From positions 558,001-622,000 of the forward strand of contig NC_025263.1 in the NCBI RefSeq assembly GCF_000740895.1: a stretch of DNA of 64,000 nucleotides, given 5' to 3'. Positions 31,154 to 41,752 of the stretch are shown here, piece after piece. Origin of the DNA: Theileria orientalis strain Shintoku. Taxonomy: Eukaryota; Apicomplexa; Aconoidasida; Piroplasmida; Theileriidae. A model generated the notes under the pieces. It did no database searches and had not been told where the DNA came from. It worked only from the letters and a program-made list of their open reading frames with translations. Positions within the stretch are counted from its first letter, which is position 1, and the number at the start of each line of letters is the position of its first letter. A program made the position numbers and the translations under genes.

Positions 31154-34138
31154 ATGGCTTTTGTTTCTTTAACAGCAAATGAAACATATAATCCATATAA
31201 ATCGCAATCAATTATAAGTAAAGTTGAGTACCCTTATAGCAAACTTTTCTATAAATATGAACACAAGCCCAAACAGTCCTTTAGCGCAAGATGGGTACGT
31301 GTTTATTATGACTATTATAGAAAGTGGTACGATCATTTACAATACTATTTTGCTGGGTTCTCAAACGATCCTTATGTTGTCCTCCATGCTCATACGAAAA
31401 ATCCTCATGATTTCGTGAGTGCTGATGTGTACTATTGCCACTATCATGAATTACCATTGTTAGTAACACTTCAATCCACTACATCAAAGAGGTACTACGC
31501 TAGGTCAGATTTTGACCCGGATATAAAAGGTTATAAACATAAGAACCTAGATACTTTGTTTCCTTTCAATGATGAAAAGACTTTATTGCCAATATTGATA
31601 GATGAAAATGACAAAGTAGACAAAATATTAACGTTCCAAGTTGATAAGAGGGGTTATGGCTCTTACAATGGTGATAAGATTGAATTGACTAGATACACAT
31701 CTTACCCAGACAGTGAGAAGCACTTTGAAAGTTTAATTGAAAAACTTCAAACTAATGGATTTTTCTGTTTTCGACATCGACCTTTTTATACCTATCGTTC
31801 TTTGAGCTCTTATTTTTTATTCAATTATGAAATGATAATGGGTTTTGACAGAAAACCCATTGACGAGATACAAGGACAGAAATATAATGTGGCCGTTTAT
31901 TGGAGTGATAGAGTTAAAGAACCTTTGTTACTTGAGTTTAACAAAGGAGGTCACACATATAATAATGATCTTCTAAACATTTATTTTGTCATCAGAAGAG
32001 TGCACGAAGGCTTTTATTTTGAAAAGTTAGAAACTACAACAAAGGAAATTAAGGAGTTTCTAACATGGCAACATGGAACCATTTATCGTATACTTTCACA
32101 CAATAACCACCAAATAATGATAGAATTTTTGAAAAAATTAGAGTCTATTATGATTTATAAGATTTATTTATTACTGAATAAAATAACTACGTACACAAAA
32201 AATGATGTTACAACCTCTATCAAAAATTCAGGATACCAAGCTTCACAACCATTTAAGTACCAAATTTCACCAGCCCAGCCAGATAATATTACTGTATATT
32301 TTAAAAAAGATTGTGTTAAACTACTCTCACCAGACTTTGAATATCTTGAACAAGTTATAAAGATTAAACCTCGTCCTGGCGCCAATTATATTCTTGATCG
32401 TGATACTTTTCAACTGATACTTTTTGTACCTAAAGCTGGTTACAGAAACATATTTAGTGAGTTATTGTTATATGAGTATTATGATGGCCCATTTAAAAAA
32501 GTCGAGAACATTTATCACGCATATTACGATTCTCCAAATATTAAGTTCCATGTGTATTTTTATAAAGGCAAATATGAAACTCCTCTGTTATTTTGTCATA
32601 ATGGACGTGCTTATGTCCCCGAAAGTAAACAAAATTATTACAACTGGGTTAAAGTTCAGAATGTTGAAGAATGTTTATGCTCAGAAAATCCTCAAATACT
32701 TGATGAGCTCAAACGTCTATCTCGGTCAATTCTAGGCATTGTACCTCCCAAACCAGTTCACAAGCCGTCACACACCCAAGTTAAAAAAACCCCTAAAATT
32801 CATCATGTTACAATTAAATTCGACATTTCAAAAACGGAAACTATGAGTTATGATTCAAATAAAGTACAAGTTAGTAGCAGAAAGCTTTTTGACCAATGCC
32901 ATATGTTCAATTATTATGTACACACTCCGATTGTATCAGATTTCAAATCTATTTTGTTTCAGAGCAGTGTTCACAAAAAAACCATATCATTTAATGGAAT
33001 CAGTGCAAATGATTTTCAATCTTTATATGTTTATTTCAATAAATATTTTCCTAACAAGCCAATCTTAGCAAAAATTCAAACAAAGCGTGGAGAAAAATAT
33101 TACAGAAACCTAGTTCAGAATACACAGACTTATACAATCCAAGAAGACACTTTGATTAAAAATAATTCTGAATTATTAGTAAAGTTGATTGAGGATAGTG
33201 ATAAATATAATAAAAGACTAACATTTCAGATTAATAAAAAAGAAGGCACCTATTCCAGTATCAATATATCTACTCATAAATCAAAACACGGTTATACCAA
33301 GTATACCCATTCTCTAACTACCAGTGATTCTTATAAAGGGTTTTTACTTTATAATAATGTACAATTACTAGGCAGAGTGGATGGTCGGACGGTAACTATT
33401 GAAGAAATACAAGATCAAGTTTATGACTCCGTTGAAGTTTATTACTTCGATATTGACAAAGACCTCCCTTTGCTAATTAATCTCAAGCAATCCGAATCTA
33501 ATTTTTTGTATTCAAATAAAAAAGATGAATTCGGAGCTTACTGGCATAAAGACAATGTTAAAAATTTCAATGAAGAAAATATAAAGAACAAATTGGATTT
33601 TTTATATTATATGTTGAAAAAGTCTATTGTTATAGAAATTGATTCTACTTATGACTCCAGTTATCAAATGAAACTGATTGAAAATATGCAAGCTGATGAT
33701 ATATCTACTAGAATCCAATACTCCCGGAGTAAGACTTTACGATCAGAGAGTAAAATTACGGTATCCTACTCTAATATAATTAATGAAAAAATGCAACATA
33801 GTGACTTTAGGTATGTAACACACGTTATAGAACTATCTTCTGTTTCAGAAATTGATAAAAAAGAAATAGGTGGACTAAGATTTTTTATGACAAAACTTGG
33901 TGTTGACGAGTTGTCAGAGATAAAGTTTTATAATGCCCTCCGTGGTAATTCACCTAGAGAAAATGATCGCGAATTGTTTTATTATAGATCTGATTCACCT
34001 AAAACGACTATTTATATTTATTTTTATATCGAAGACCCTAGAGCATTGTTGTTTTGTTACATGAATAAATCATTTAAGCGCATAAGCGAACAAAATAATA
34101 TAGAATGGGTCTATAATGGTGATATAAAATGCTACTAA
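31154..34138 (+). CDS. FAINT (DUF529)-repeat protein, upstream part of a locus with an in-frame stop
   Basis: Frame of 994 residues from ATG 31154 to TAA 34136-34138. It is built of repeated FAINT-like units whose core is a beta strand ending VYY or VYF, a short gap, then PLLV/PLLL and an aromatic strand. Examples are ADVYYCHYHELPLLVTLQ (about 95), VAVYWSDRVKEPLLLEF (about 250), FHVYFYKGKYETPLLFCHNG (about 460) and VEVYYFDIDKDLPLLINL (about 760). FAINT domains are typical of secreted and subtelomeric Theileria proteins (SVSP, TashAT and others). No signal peptide is visible. After the TAA the same frame continues open for 14 codons into the next ORF and keeps the repeat alignment, so the two ORFs are probably one gene, either spliced over the stop or broken. 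The AT-rich codon use differs from the core genes. Confidence 0.75.
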   Translation: MAFVSLTANETYNPYKSQSIISKVEYPYSKLFYKYEHKPKQSFSARWVRVYYDYYRKWYDHLQYYFAGFSNDPYVVLHAHTKNPHDFVSADVYYCHYHELPLLVTLQSTTSKRYYARSDFDPDIKGYKHKNLDTLFPFNDEKTLLPILIDENDKVDKILTFQVDKRGYGSYNGDKIELTRYTSYPDSEKHFESLIEKLQTNGFFCFRHRPFYTYRSLSSYFLFNYEMIMGFDRKPIDEIQGQKYNVAVYWSDRVKEPLLLEFNKGGHTYNNDLLNIYFVIRRVHEGFYFEKLETTTKEIKEFLTWQHGTIYRILSHNNHQIMIEFLKKLESIMIYKIYLLLNKITTYTKNDVTTSIKNSGYQASQPFKYQISPAQPDNITVYFKKDCVKLLSPDFEYLEQVIKIKPRPGANYILDRDTFQLILFVPKAGYRNIFSELLLYEYYDGPFKKVENIYHAYYDSPNIKFHVYFYKGKYETPLLFCHNGRAYVPESKQNYYNWVKVQNVEECLCSENPQILDELKRLSRSILGIVPPKPVHKPSHTQVKKTPKIHHVTIKFDISKTETMSYDSNKVQVSSRKLFDQCHMFNYYVHTPIVSDFKSILFQSSVHKKTISFNGISANDFQSLYVYFNKYFPNKPILAKIQTKRGEKYYRNLVQNTQTYTIQEDTLIKNNSELLVKLIEDSDKYNKRLTFQINKKEGTYSSINISTHKSKHGYTKYTHSLTTSDSYKGFLLYNNVQLLGRVDGRTVTIEEIQDQVYDSVEVYYFDIDKDLPLLINLKQSESNFLYSNKKDEFGAYWHKDNVKNFNEENIKNKLDFLYYMLKKSIVIEIDSTYDSSYQMKLIENMQADDISTRIQYSRSKTLRSESKITVSYSNIINEKMQHSDFRYVTHVIELSSVSEIDKKEIGGLRFFMTKLGVDELSEIKFYNALRGNSPRENDRELFYYRSDSPKTTIYIYFYIEDPRALLFCYMNKSFKRISEQNNIEWVYNGDIKCY

Positions 34139-34180
34139 TCAACCAGCACACTTGGTCGATTAAAAGAGATTTATTCGCGT

Positions 34181-36307
34181 ATGAGAAAGAAATTAAAATT
34201 CATAAAGGATGGAACCAATAAAGACAATATTAGTTTTAAATCGGATCAATACCTTGAAAGTTATAAAAAAGATAGTTACGTGCCAGATTTTATAAAGCAT
34301 CCAGCAGGACCATTTAAGTTATCCAAGTCGCTTTTGACCAAAGAAATAAAAAACCACTCTTTGATTGATAAAATGCTTGACGAACTACACAATCATACTT
34401 TTGATAACGTTAACATATATTATAAATCTGATAGAGGAAAAATTTTAATCATTGAATTTATTAATGATTCAAACAACACATTTTTTGTAGCCAGAGATCC
34501 TGATTCCAAATACTGGGTTATGGAAAAATTTGAAGACGAAAGTTTCCAAGAAGTATTGCCAAAAATTGAATCGAGCATTAATAGTACAGTAGTATATGAA
34601 ATAGAGAAAAAAACTTCTGAATACAGCAGTACCGTCTCAGTTAAAAGCGAACAACTTCCAGGAGAAGAATTTATAAAGTATATTCATACGCCAGTAAATA
34701 ATCAGACAAATAAAGCATCCTTAGTATTATTTAAGGGTGTGTCTTTAAATCACAAGAAATTAGACGTAATTAAACCATTTAGAGAATTGCAAGAACAAAA
34801 ATATCTTAATGTTGATGTATATTTTGGGAAGAAATCAAAACATCCATTGGCAACCCAGTTTAATACAACCAAAAAAGATAATACGTTTTATCTTTTAAAA
34901 CGAGAGGATAATAATTTGTTCTGGGAAAAGGCACAAATTGACAACATTGATTCCCAAAACACTCAACTTAGATCAAGATTGAGACAAGTTGAATTTGACC
35001 TTGAGGACTCATTAATAATACTAATTGGACTATGCAAAGAAGTTAATTACGGCCAATCTCAAATTAATGATGCCATCAACGGTCTTGACACGAAGAGACA
35101 TATCAATACATATACAACAAACAAGAATATAGTTATTAATAATGCTTCTACTAGTGATGGAAAATGCTTAGAAAAATATGGTTTTGTTTTATATAAACAC
35201 AATCTAACTCGATTGAAAGATAAAACCTATACACAATATGGATTAAGGTTCTTTATCTATAGCACTAGTAGTGGCATTCAATACCGTGAAATAAGATTAA
35301 AAGACTCAAATGAAAAGGAAAACAACTATTTATATTATGTATCAGAAAGTGACAGTGTCTACGTTTATTTTTATGGTAGTGATCCACGTCCTTTACTTTT
35401 GTGTTATAATAAAAAATCTTATATTCCTAAGAGTAAGTATGATTATGACAAAATATGGATTCGAGTGAGTAACTTTAATGAATGTGTATGCAATCTCACT
35501 ACTGTAGAAACATTATTGGAAGTACTAATCAAGGTTGTTGGATTTTTGAATGAGGTTAATATATATAAGTATCCTAAAGTTCCTTTTCCAGAGAAGCAAG
35601 AAGCTAATACAACAGGCATAGAAACTGAATTATATAGTGTACAACATTACAATGGAAACGAGATTCAGATCCAGGTATCATATGAGAACAAATTGTGTTA
35701 CAGGGTATATAAACATTTTCCTAAGGGCACTGACGGTAATTCTAAAGGTTTTAGATTGGGGGACGTACTTAATCCTTTTACATCTAATAAACCAATTCGA
35801 ACATCAGAATACCCTCTTAATTCGGTATTTGTATATTATAACATATATGATACTTTTCATCAATATCCTTTGTTAGTGATTCTGAATATTGAAAGCAGCA
35901 ATGTTTCTATAAACTACAACAGATACTACAAACTTACTAATAAGGATGTTGGTGAATGGATTAAAATAAGTAACAATGGTAATGAAGAAGATTTTATCAC
36001 TAAGTTAAGAAGGTCTCAAAATCCAGAAACAGAAATGAGTGGCGATAAAAAAAAGGAACTTGATAAGACCATAGAGGAAAAAATAAATGAAATAAAGGAA
36101 AAACTGGGTATTACTTTCACGGAAGAGCAAAAACAGTCTTACTTATTTAAGTCAGAATATTGTAAAGATGAAATTTCAGACAATACACCATTAATTGCAG
36201 GAGCCACTGGTGGTTCAGTGGGTGTGGTTGCACTTGGCACTGGCACCGGATTTTTAATAGCCAAATTTCCGCAAATAATTATACCCTCGATTAAACCATT
36301 GTTGTAA
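34181..36307 (+). CDS. FAINT (DUF529)-repeat protein, downstream part with C-terminal hydrophobic tail
   Basis: Frame of 708 residues, same reading frame as the preceding ORF and separated from it only by the TAA at 34136 plus 14 open codons. FAINT-like units include VDVYFGKKSKHPLATQF (about 215) and VYVYFYGSDPRPLLLCYNKK (about 400), the latter a canonical unit followed by the usual Trp and Cys positions. The C-terminus has a Lys/Glu-rich helical stretch (about 620-665), then a Gly/Ala/Val/Thr hydrophobic segment and the end KFPQIIIPSIKPLL, strongly resembling the tail of the FAINT protein at 43402-46185. A separate start at ATG 34181 is possible, but continuation of the upstream gene is more likely. 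Confidence 0.7.
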   Translation: MRKKLKFIKDGTNKDNISFKSDQYLESYKKDSYVPDFIKHPAGPFKLSKSLLTKEIKNHSLIDKMLDELHNHTFDNVNIYYKSDRGKILIIEFINDSNNTFFVARDPDSKYWVMEKFEDESFQEVLPKIESSINSTVVYEIEKKTSEYSSTVSVKSEQLPGEEFIKYIHTPVNNQTNKASLVLFKGVSLNHKKLDVIKPFRELQEQKYLNVDVYFGKKSKHPLATQFNTTKKDNTFYLLKREDNNLFWEKAQIDNIDSQNTQLRSRLRQVEFDLEDSLIILIGLCKEVNYGQSQINDAINGLDTKRHINTYTTNKNIVINNASTSDGKCLEKYGFVLYKHNLTRLKDKTYTQYGLRFFIYSTSSGIQYREIRLKDSNEKENNYLYYVSESDSVYVYFYGSDPRPLLLCYNKKSYIPKSKYDYDKIWIRVSNFNECVCNLTTVETLLEVLIKVVGFLNEVNIYKYPKVPFPEKQEANTTGIETELYSVQHYNGNEIQIQVSYENKLCYRVYKHFPKGTDGNSKGFRLGDVLNPFTSNKPIRTSEYPLNSVFVYYNIYDTFHQYPLLVILNIESSNVSINYNRYYKLTNKDVGEWIKISNNGNEEDFITKLRRSQNPETEMSGDKKKELDKTIEEKINEIKEKLGITFTEEQKQSYLFKSEYCKDEISDNTPLIAGATGGSVGVVALGTGTGFLIAKFPQIIIPSIKPLL

Positions 36308-37204
36308 CGAAACTGAAGTTAATTATTTCAATGCAGTTAGAGAATAGAGTGTCGAATTTTATTGGTTGAGTATTATCGCAATTTTGTATTTTTAATCAAA
36401 GTGTCCGATTGTGATTAGTATAACGTCATGTTTAAAATATCACCTAAAATTTTAATGTAATATAGATTTTATAGGTTAAGTTTTTTATTTATTAATGAAT
36501 CGGCAAATGATAATTTAAACATGATTTACATGTTCCGGTTACACATATATACATAATCATTGAAAACCAAAAATTCATTAAGGAGGAATATATATACATT
36601 AATAATTTTATATATATTAAGTGTAATAAGTATTAAATCGTCAATCCCCCATGGAAGGCAGATATATTCTCAATTTTGTTAATATTAATACCTGTTAAGA
36701 TTATAATTATTCAAATCGGAAGAGAGAATCAAATATAAATTCACAATTTGTTTTTATATTATATGATGTATAAGTTTAAATTTTAAATTTAAGTATTTTA
36801 TAATATAACATCGTTCCATAAATTGTTTTAATTTTTAAATATGTAATTTTACTCGAATGTCTTACTATTATTTTTTAATCCGTTTAATTATTTTTGGTTT
36901 TGAAGTATCAGTTTCACTTTTTACATTGGAATCATTCAAATTTGCAGAATCTTATATTATTAAACCAATATCAAATCAATCACACATTATTTCGTAATAA
37001 CAACAATTTATATTTAAAATTATAAGGCTGTGTAATAATTAATAATGATTATCACTGGCTTTTTTAAATAATAGATAAAATGATTTTGTTATGGTTCATA
37101 CAATCCAATTTAGGTTATTTTAGGACAATTGGACCATTTTATTTTGAGAACAATGATTGAGAAGACTTGGAAATTGTTAAAATAATTTAAAAGGTGTTGG
37201 TTAG
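36308..37204. other. intergenic region, AT-rich, no gene seen
   Basis: About 900 bp between the FAINT locus and the ABC transporter. It contains an alternating TA-rich patch near 36590-36625 and nothing else recognisable. Confidence 0.4.
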
Positions 37205-40200
37205 ATGGGAATTAAGAACAAAATTTCCAACACTAAGACACTCAGCTCTGAAAATGACTTTGAACCTTGTATGTGGAACAGCTCATTGTATTCTAGATCA
37301 TATTTTGAAAAACTGAAGGCAAAGAAGTTCGGATATTATGATAAATTCAGCATATTGAGCTTTCTGTTCTTTCACTGGGTTAGAAAATGGGTATACACAC
37401 TTTCCAGGGAATTTTATGAGCCTTATAAATTCCCTCCACTGCCAGTGTCAGACCAACTGATGAAATTGCAACCAATATTTGATAAGCACGTGAGTGATGG
37501 AATACTTAGACTGGAATCATATCTAGTAGCCAAGTCGCAGTCGAAAAAAACAAAGGCCAAAAAACCGTACAAGTCAATTTTTTTAAGAGCCACAGTTCTG
37601 ACGGTTGGAATGAGAACACTCTATGTAATCCTTATTTTGATCATCGTTAACATTTTGACGATGAGTATCGCATTCTTGGTTAAAAAGATTATCGAGCTCC
37701 TGAATGATGAAACAATCAGCCTCTTTAAAATATTATTTTTCATCTTGGTTGTTGTTGTTTGTCAAGTGTTTGACACTATTATCGCACAATTCTGCTCATT
37801 TTACCTTTTCAGGATGATCTCTATCATACACTATTTAATTTCGTTCTCCACGTATCAGCACTTCCTGTGCTATAGAAGAAAATATTTTAACAACGTGAAT
37901 GGCTCGAACTTCTTGAAGGTGTGCAACCAGGTTCTCCACAGTTGCTCACCAGACTCGGAATGTTCCAAAAATCCGTTATATTGCCAAGCCAGAAGATACA
38001 AAAACAAAGAGATAAGCCCTTTAATGCTTTCAGTTGAGACAAACGACATATACTACATTTCCATGGCATATGAATCACTAAACTATATAGTCAATTTCCT
38101 GAGTGATTTTATTTACGGAGTTATTTTGCTTTCGAAACAGGTGAAAGCTAATCTCTGGATTTTGTACGTCCTCGTGCTTTCAATTGTGTTCTTCATGGTC
38201 GTATTTGAGATCTTCAACGCATATATATTTAAAGTCGTCCTGTACATTAGAGACCACAATATAACTAAATTGAATCACATCATATCACACATTGATCCTA
38301 TAAAGAGGCTTCTCTACGACGACATCGCAATAAACCTTATAGCACAAAATAGGAACTTTGAACTTTCACTGTTTTTCATACACATGTTGTTAACGTTCTT
38401 GAATTTTACCCTGTACACAAGTTGTATGAATCTGTCATTTTACATCGTAAAAAAATATTTTGTGAAATCAATATCTCAGGCCAGTAATATTGCTGAAATT
38501 GACACGGCTGGATTTATGACGACATTTTATATATTAACCAGAATTAACACATCGATGTTTTCAGTGCCTACGTCAATCAAGCTCATGGGAATGGCGTACG
38601 TATCACTTAGGAGAGTAGATAAGTTCATCCTTGACTGTTCTCCCAATTTTTATAACTCTGATAACAACTACACAGGCTCTACCCTGGCCTCCAGTTTAAT
38701 AGCAGAGACCACAAACCAAATTCCTAACAACTCTGTTGTATACTACAAGGACGCCACGTTCACATGGGTCAACACACTCAAAGACTCACTAAATGAAAAG
38801 TATCTGCCTTATTTGAAAAACATCAACTTTGAGTTGAAACGTGGTGAAATGGCCATTGTTACGGGTTCTCAGGGTTCTGGTAAATCAAACCTTATCAAAT
38901 CAATCCTTGGAGATATGACACTGATCGGAGGTTCCATGGCGGTTGTTCCTTTATACACATCCATGCCCATATTTTACGCATCGCAAAATATCTGGTTATT
39001 AAAGGGGACCATTCGATCCAACATTGTATTCGGGTACAAGTTTGACGAACACATATACGAGACTGTTATAAGAGCAGTGGAGCTTGAACATGATATATCG
39101 ACATGGGAGAACGGTGACCTTAGAGTAGTGGCAGATAATGCCCATTCACTCAGTGGAGGTCAGAGAGTGAGAATGGAAATGGCTCGTGCAATATATGCTT
39201 ACCTCATATTTCATAAAGTTAACAAACAATATAACAACAGCAAATGTTCATTTTTGATGTGTTTGGATGCCTCGTTTCATGGTTTGGACCCATATGTATC
39301 CAAAACTATATTCAATAACCTGTTTAACTCAAAAACTGGATTATTGGTTAAGAATGACCTGTCAGTTGTTTTAACAGCATCAAAACAAACTCTTGAAATA
39401 TGGCCATCGTTGTCCGAGTTGTCACAAATACGGAATGTTCCAATTTACAACATCAAGAACCAGACGTTAACATTTTATTCCAATCTTCACGACATTGTGA
39501 AAAAGGATAATTCAGATAACAAAGATAACATTCGCTTATCTACAAGCAGTGAGACGTACTACATAAACTATCTGACTGATGATATGCTTAATCTGTGTTC
39601 ATCTGATGCCACTACTAGGGTGGGTAGAATGGAAGTAACTGGGTTGTTGTACAGTCAATCTTTCAAAAAATATATCGATGAAGAACTTGGTGGCGTAAAA
39701 CTAAGTCCTCTTAAGATTTATTTGTCTCCTGCTATATGGTTGTTTACAATTTTTATGTCGTTATCGATCGGATTTAATGTTTTGGATAACACAAAGTATG
39801 TTCTTACAACCACGCTTTCTGACTTCATAAATAAGCAGATTAATCAATATAACAAAGGCCAAATTGTTGACTTGTCTGAAATTAAGACACGCAGTACTTG
39901 TTCACTAAAAATAATAACCATAATTGTTTTTGTTGTAATTATACTATCGATTCTAGCGACACTTTTTATTTCCTTATCATGTATTACATCTTCCCGTAAA
40001 ATTCAAGAATATTGTGTTAGTTCGATTTTTAAGCACAGCTCATCAGTAATAAAGATAAAGAATAATTTAATCAAAATATTGACCTATTTGATTTTTGACA
40101 TTCCCATTGTTGATGATGCCAGCGTGTTATTTCTTACACTTTTCCTATTTTCCACCGTTCATTGTTCAATTATTATTTTTACATTGTTTTATTTGGTTCC

Positions 40201-41752
40201 CTTATCAATACCAATAGTTTTCTTAACACTGATTATTATCTTTAAATTTGTCTTTCTACGTTTAGTAAATTCATGCAAAAACATACACTTAGCATATGTA
40301 GAAAGTTATGACCATTTAAATTATGTTCACGAGAGGGCCATCACGGGATCACAGATTTACAGAAGTTTTAAAAAGTATTTTGAGCTTATTAAAAATGGAA
40401 TTGAACACAGAGACTACAGGGCTAGGTCAGTATTTATAACTCGTTCTATTCAAATCTGGTCAGTTGTAATAAGTAATTGGATCTTTTCAGTTACTATACT
40501 ACTTACATCTATCACAATACTTTTACTAAATAAATTCACTACATATAAATTTGAGGTCGGCCGTTTTGCTTTAACACTATCTCTGTTCATTAGTGTTATT
40601 AGGTCGATAGCCATGTTTTCCATGTGCTACTCTATGTTTGGGATGTATATGTGTTCTGTTCAAAGGTTTCAATATTTCGTCCCACCGGGCTCCAAGCTTA
40701 AATTTGACAAATGTGTTAACACACACGAAGAATATCTAGTCCATCCCATCAATAAAGACTTTAAAGATTTAAACAAAAACCAACTGTTAAAAAGGAGGGC
40801 AATTGAATATAAGGCTAATAACACGAAATTTTATGGAGTGAGGAGGCTTTTTCACCATCCCAAAATTTCTATTGTAGATGCTGGTCGCTATATGACTCCA
40901 GAACATACAGGTGTTGAGTTGATAGACGTTTGTGTGTATACTACACATAACCATGAGCCTGAATCGATGATTTTGAAACATGTTTCGGTTTCAGCGCATC
41001 GATCTGAAATTATTGGTATGATTGGTAAAACCGGTGCGGGTAAGACGACTTTATTGTCAGTGTTACAGAACACAGCTGAGAACAGAACGGGTCAAGTATT
41101 GTTGGACAGTAGTGATTTGAATGACATTCCCAAGGCTGTTCTTAGACAAGTTATAGGTGTGCTACCGCAACTACCTTTCGTATTTAGTGGTTGGAATGTC
41201 CGTATGTTCCTAGATCCTAGGAGATTGTTCAGCGACGATGAAATAAATGATGCACTTAAACGGTGTGGTCTTTTGGAATTTATTAACAATCTTCCTGGTG
41301 GGAAGAAATTGGACACCGTTATAGTTGGAGTGAAGAAGGCATTAGGTAATTCATCTGACGGTAATGAGTTTAAAAACGATAACGAATATAGTAAACGAAA
41401 CTCTGAAACTAATACTGCTCTATCAAACAATCAACTCAGAACACTATCATTGGCCAGACTAGTTTTATATAGATATTTTTACAGATTAATAATTGTTGAC
41501 GAGCCTCCAGAAACTGATGATGCCACTAATGTAGCAAATGATGATTTAGGAGTTCCGATTTATGAACTTTTACGAAAATATTTTAGCCATTGTACTATAT
41601 TTGTAACTGCTCACAACGCCAGTGTTTTAAAAAGTTGTACTTCAATTTTGTTAATACATCATGGCAGTTTAGCAGGAATTTGCAAATCCAGTGATATTGC
41701 AGAAAATGTGTCGATCGCAAAAATAATTGAACAAGCATTAAAACACAACTAA
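37205..41752 (+). CDS. ABC transporter, ABCC/MRP-like full transporter
   Basis: Single-exon frame of 1515 residues with the order TMD1-NBD1-TMD2-NBD2. Hydrophobic segments lie at about 135-460 and 845-1160. NBD1 has Walker A GSQGSGKS (about 554), signature LSGGQRVRMEMARAIY (about 645) and Walker B LMCLDASFHGLD, in which Ala-Ser follows the Asp instead of the usual acidic residue. NBD2 has Walker A GKTGAGKTTL (about 1275), a degenerate signature LSNNQLRTLSLARL (about 1406), Walker B LIIVDEPPE with the catalytic Glu, and an H-loop TAHNAS. The GWNVRMFLDPRRLF stretch is typical of the C-subfamily. Such transporters export conjugates or drugs across a membrane using ATP; the substrate here is unknown. 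Families of ABC transporter genes near chromosome ends are known in Theileria. Both neighbours are FAINT genes on the same strand. Confidence 0.88.
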   Translation: MGIKNKISNTKTLSSENDFEPCMWNSSLYSRSYFEKLKAKKFGYYDKFSILSFLFFHWVRKWVYTLSREFYEPYKFPPLPVSDQLMKLQPIFDKHVSDGILRLESYLVAKSQSKKTKAKKPYKSIFLRATVLTVGMRTLYVILILIIVNILTMSIAFLVKKIIELLNDETISLFKILFFILVVVVCQVFDTIIAQFCSFYLFRMISIIHYLISFSTYQHFLCYRRKYFNNVNGSNFLKVCNQVLHSCSPDSECSKNPLYCQARRYKNKEISPLMLSVETNDIYYISMAYESLNYIVNFLSDFIYGVILLSKQVKANLWILYVLVLSIVFFMVVFEIFNAYIFKVVLYIRDHNITKLNHIISHIDPIKRLLYDDIAINLIAQNRNFELSLFFIHMLLTFLNFTLYTSCMNLSFYIVKKYFVKSISQASNIAEIDTAGFMTTFYILTRINTSMFSVPTSIKLMGMAYVSLRRVDKFILDCSPNFYNSDNNYTGSTLASSLIAETTNQIPNNSVVYYKDATFTWVNTLKDSLNEKYLPYLKNINFELKRGEMAIVTGSQGSGKSNLIKSILGDMTLIGGSMAVVPLYTSMPIFYASQNIWLLKGTIRSNIVFGYKFDEHIYETVIRAVELEHDISTWENGDLRVVADNAHSLSGGQRVRMEMARAIYAYLIFHKVNKQYNNSKCSFLMCLDASFHGLDPYVSKTIFNNLFNSKTGLLVKNDLSVVLTASKQTLEIWPSLSELSQIRNVPIYNIKNQTLTFYSNLHDIVKKDNSDNKDNIRLSTSSETYYINYLTDDMLNLCSSDATTRVGRMEVTGLLYSQSFKKYIDEELGGVKLSPLKIYLSPAIWLFTIFMSLSIGFNVLDNTKYVLTTTLSDFINKQINQYNKGQIVDLSEIKTRSTCSLKIITIIVFVVIILSILATLFISLSCITSSRKIQEYCVSSIFKHSSSVIKIKNNLIKILTYLIFDIPIVDDASVLFLTLFLFSTVHCSIIIFTLFYLVPLSIPIVFLTLIIIFKFVFLRLVNSCKNIHLAYVESYDHLNYVHERAITGSQIYRSFKKYFELIKNGIEHRDYRARSVFITRSIQIWSVVISNWIFSVTILLTSITILLLNKFTTYKFEVGRFALTLSLFISVIRSIAMFSMCYSMFGMYMCSVQRFQYFVPPGSKLKFDKCVNTHEEYLVHPINKDFKDLNKNQLLKRRAIEYKANNTKFYGVRRLFHHPKISIVDAGRYMTPEHTGVELIDVCVYTTHNHEPESMILKHVSVSAHRSEIIGMIGKTGAGKTTLLSVLQNTAENRTGQVLLDSSDLNDIPKAVLRQVIGVLPQLPFVFSGWNVRMFLDPRRLFSDDEINDALKRCGLLEFINNLPGGKKLDTVIVGVKKALGNSSDGNEFKNDNEYSKRNSETNTALSNNQLRTLSLARLVLYRYFYRLIIVDEPPETDDATNVANDDLGVPIYELLRKYFSHCTIFVTAHNASVLKSCTSILLIHHGSLAGICKSSDIAENVSIAKIIEQALKHN

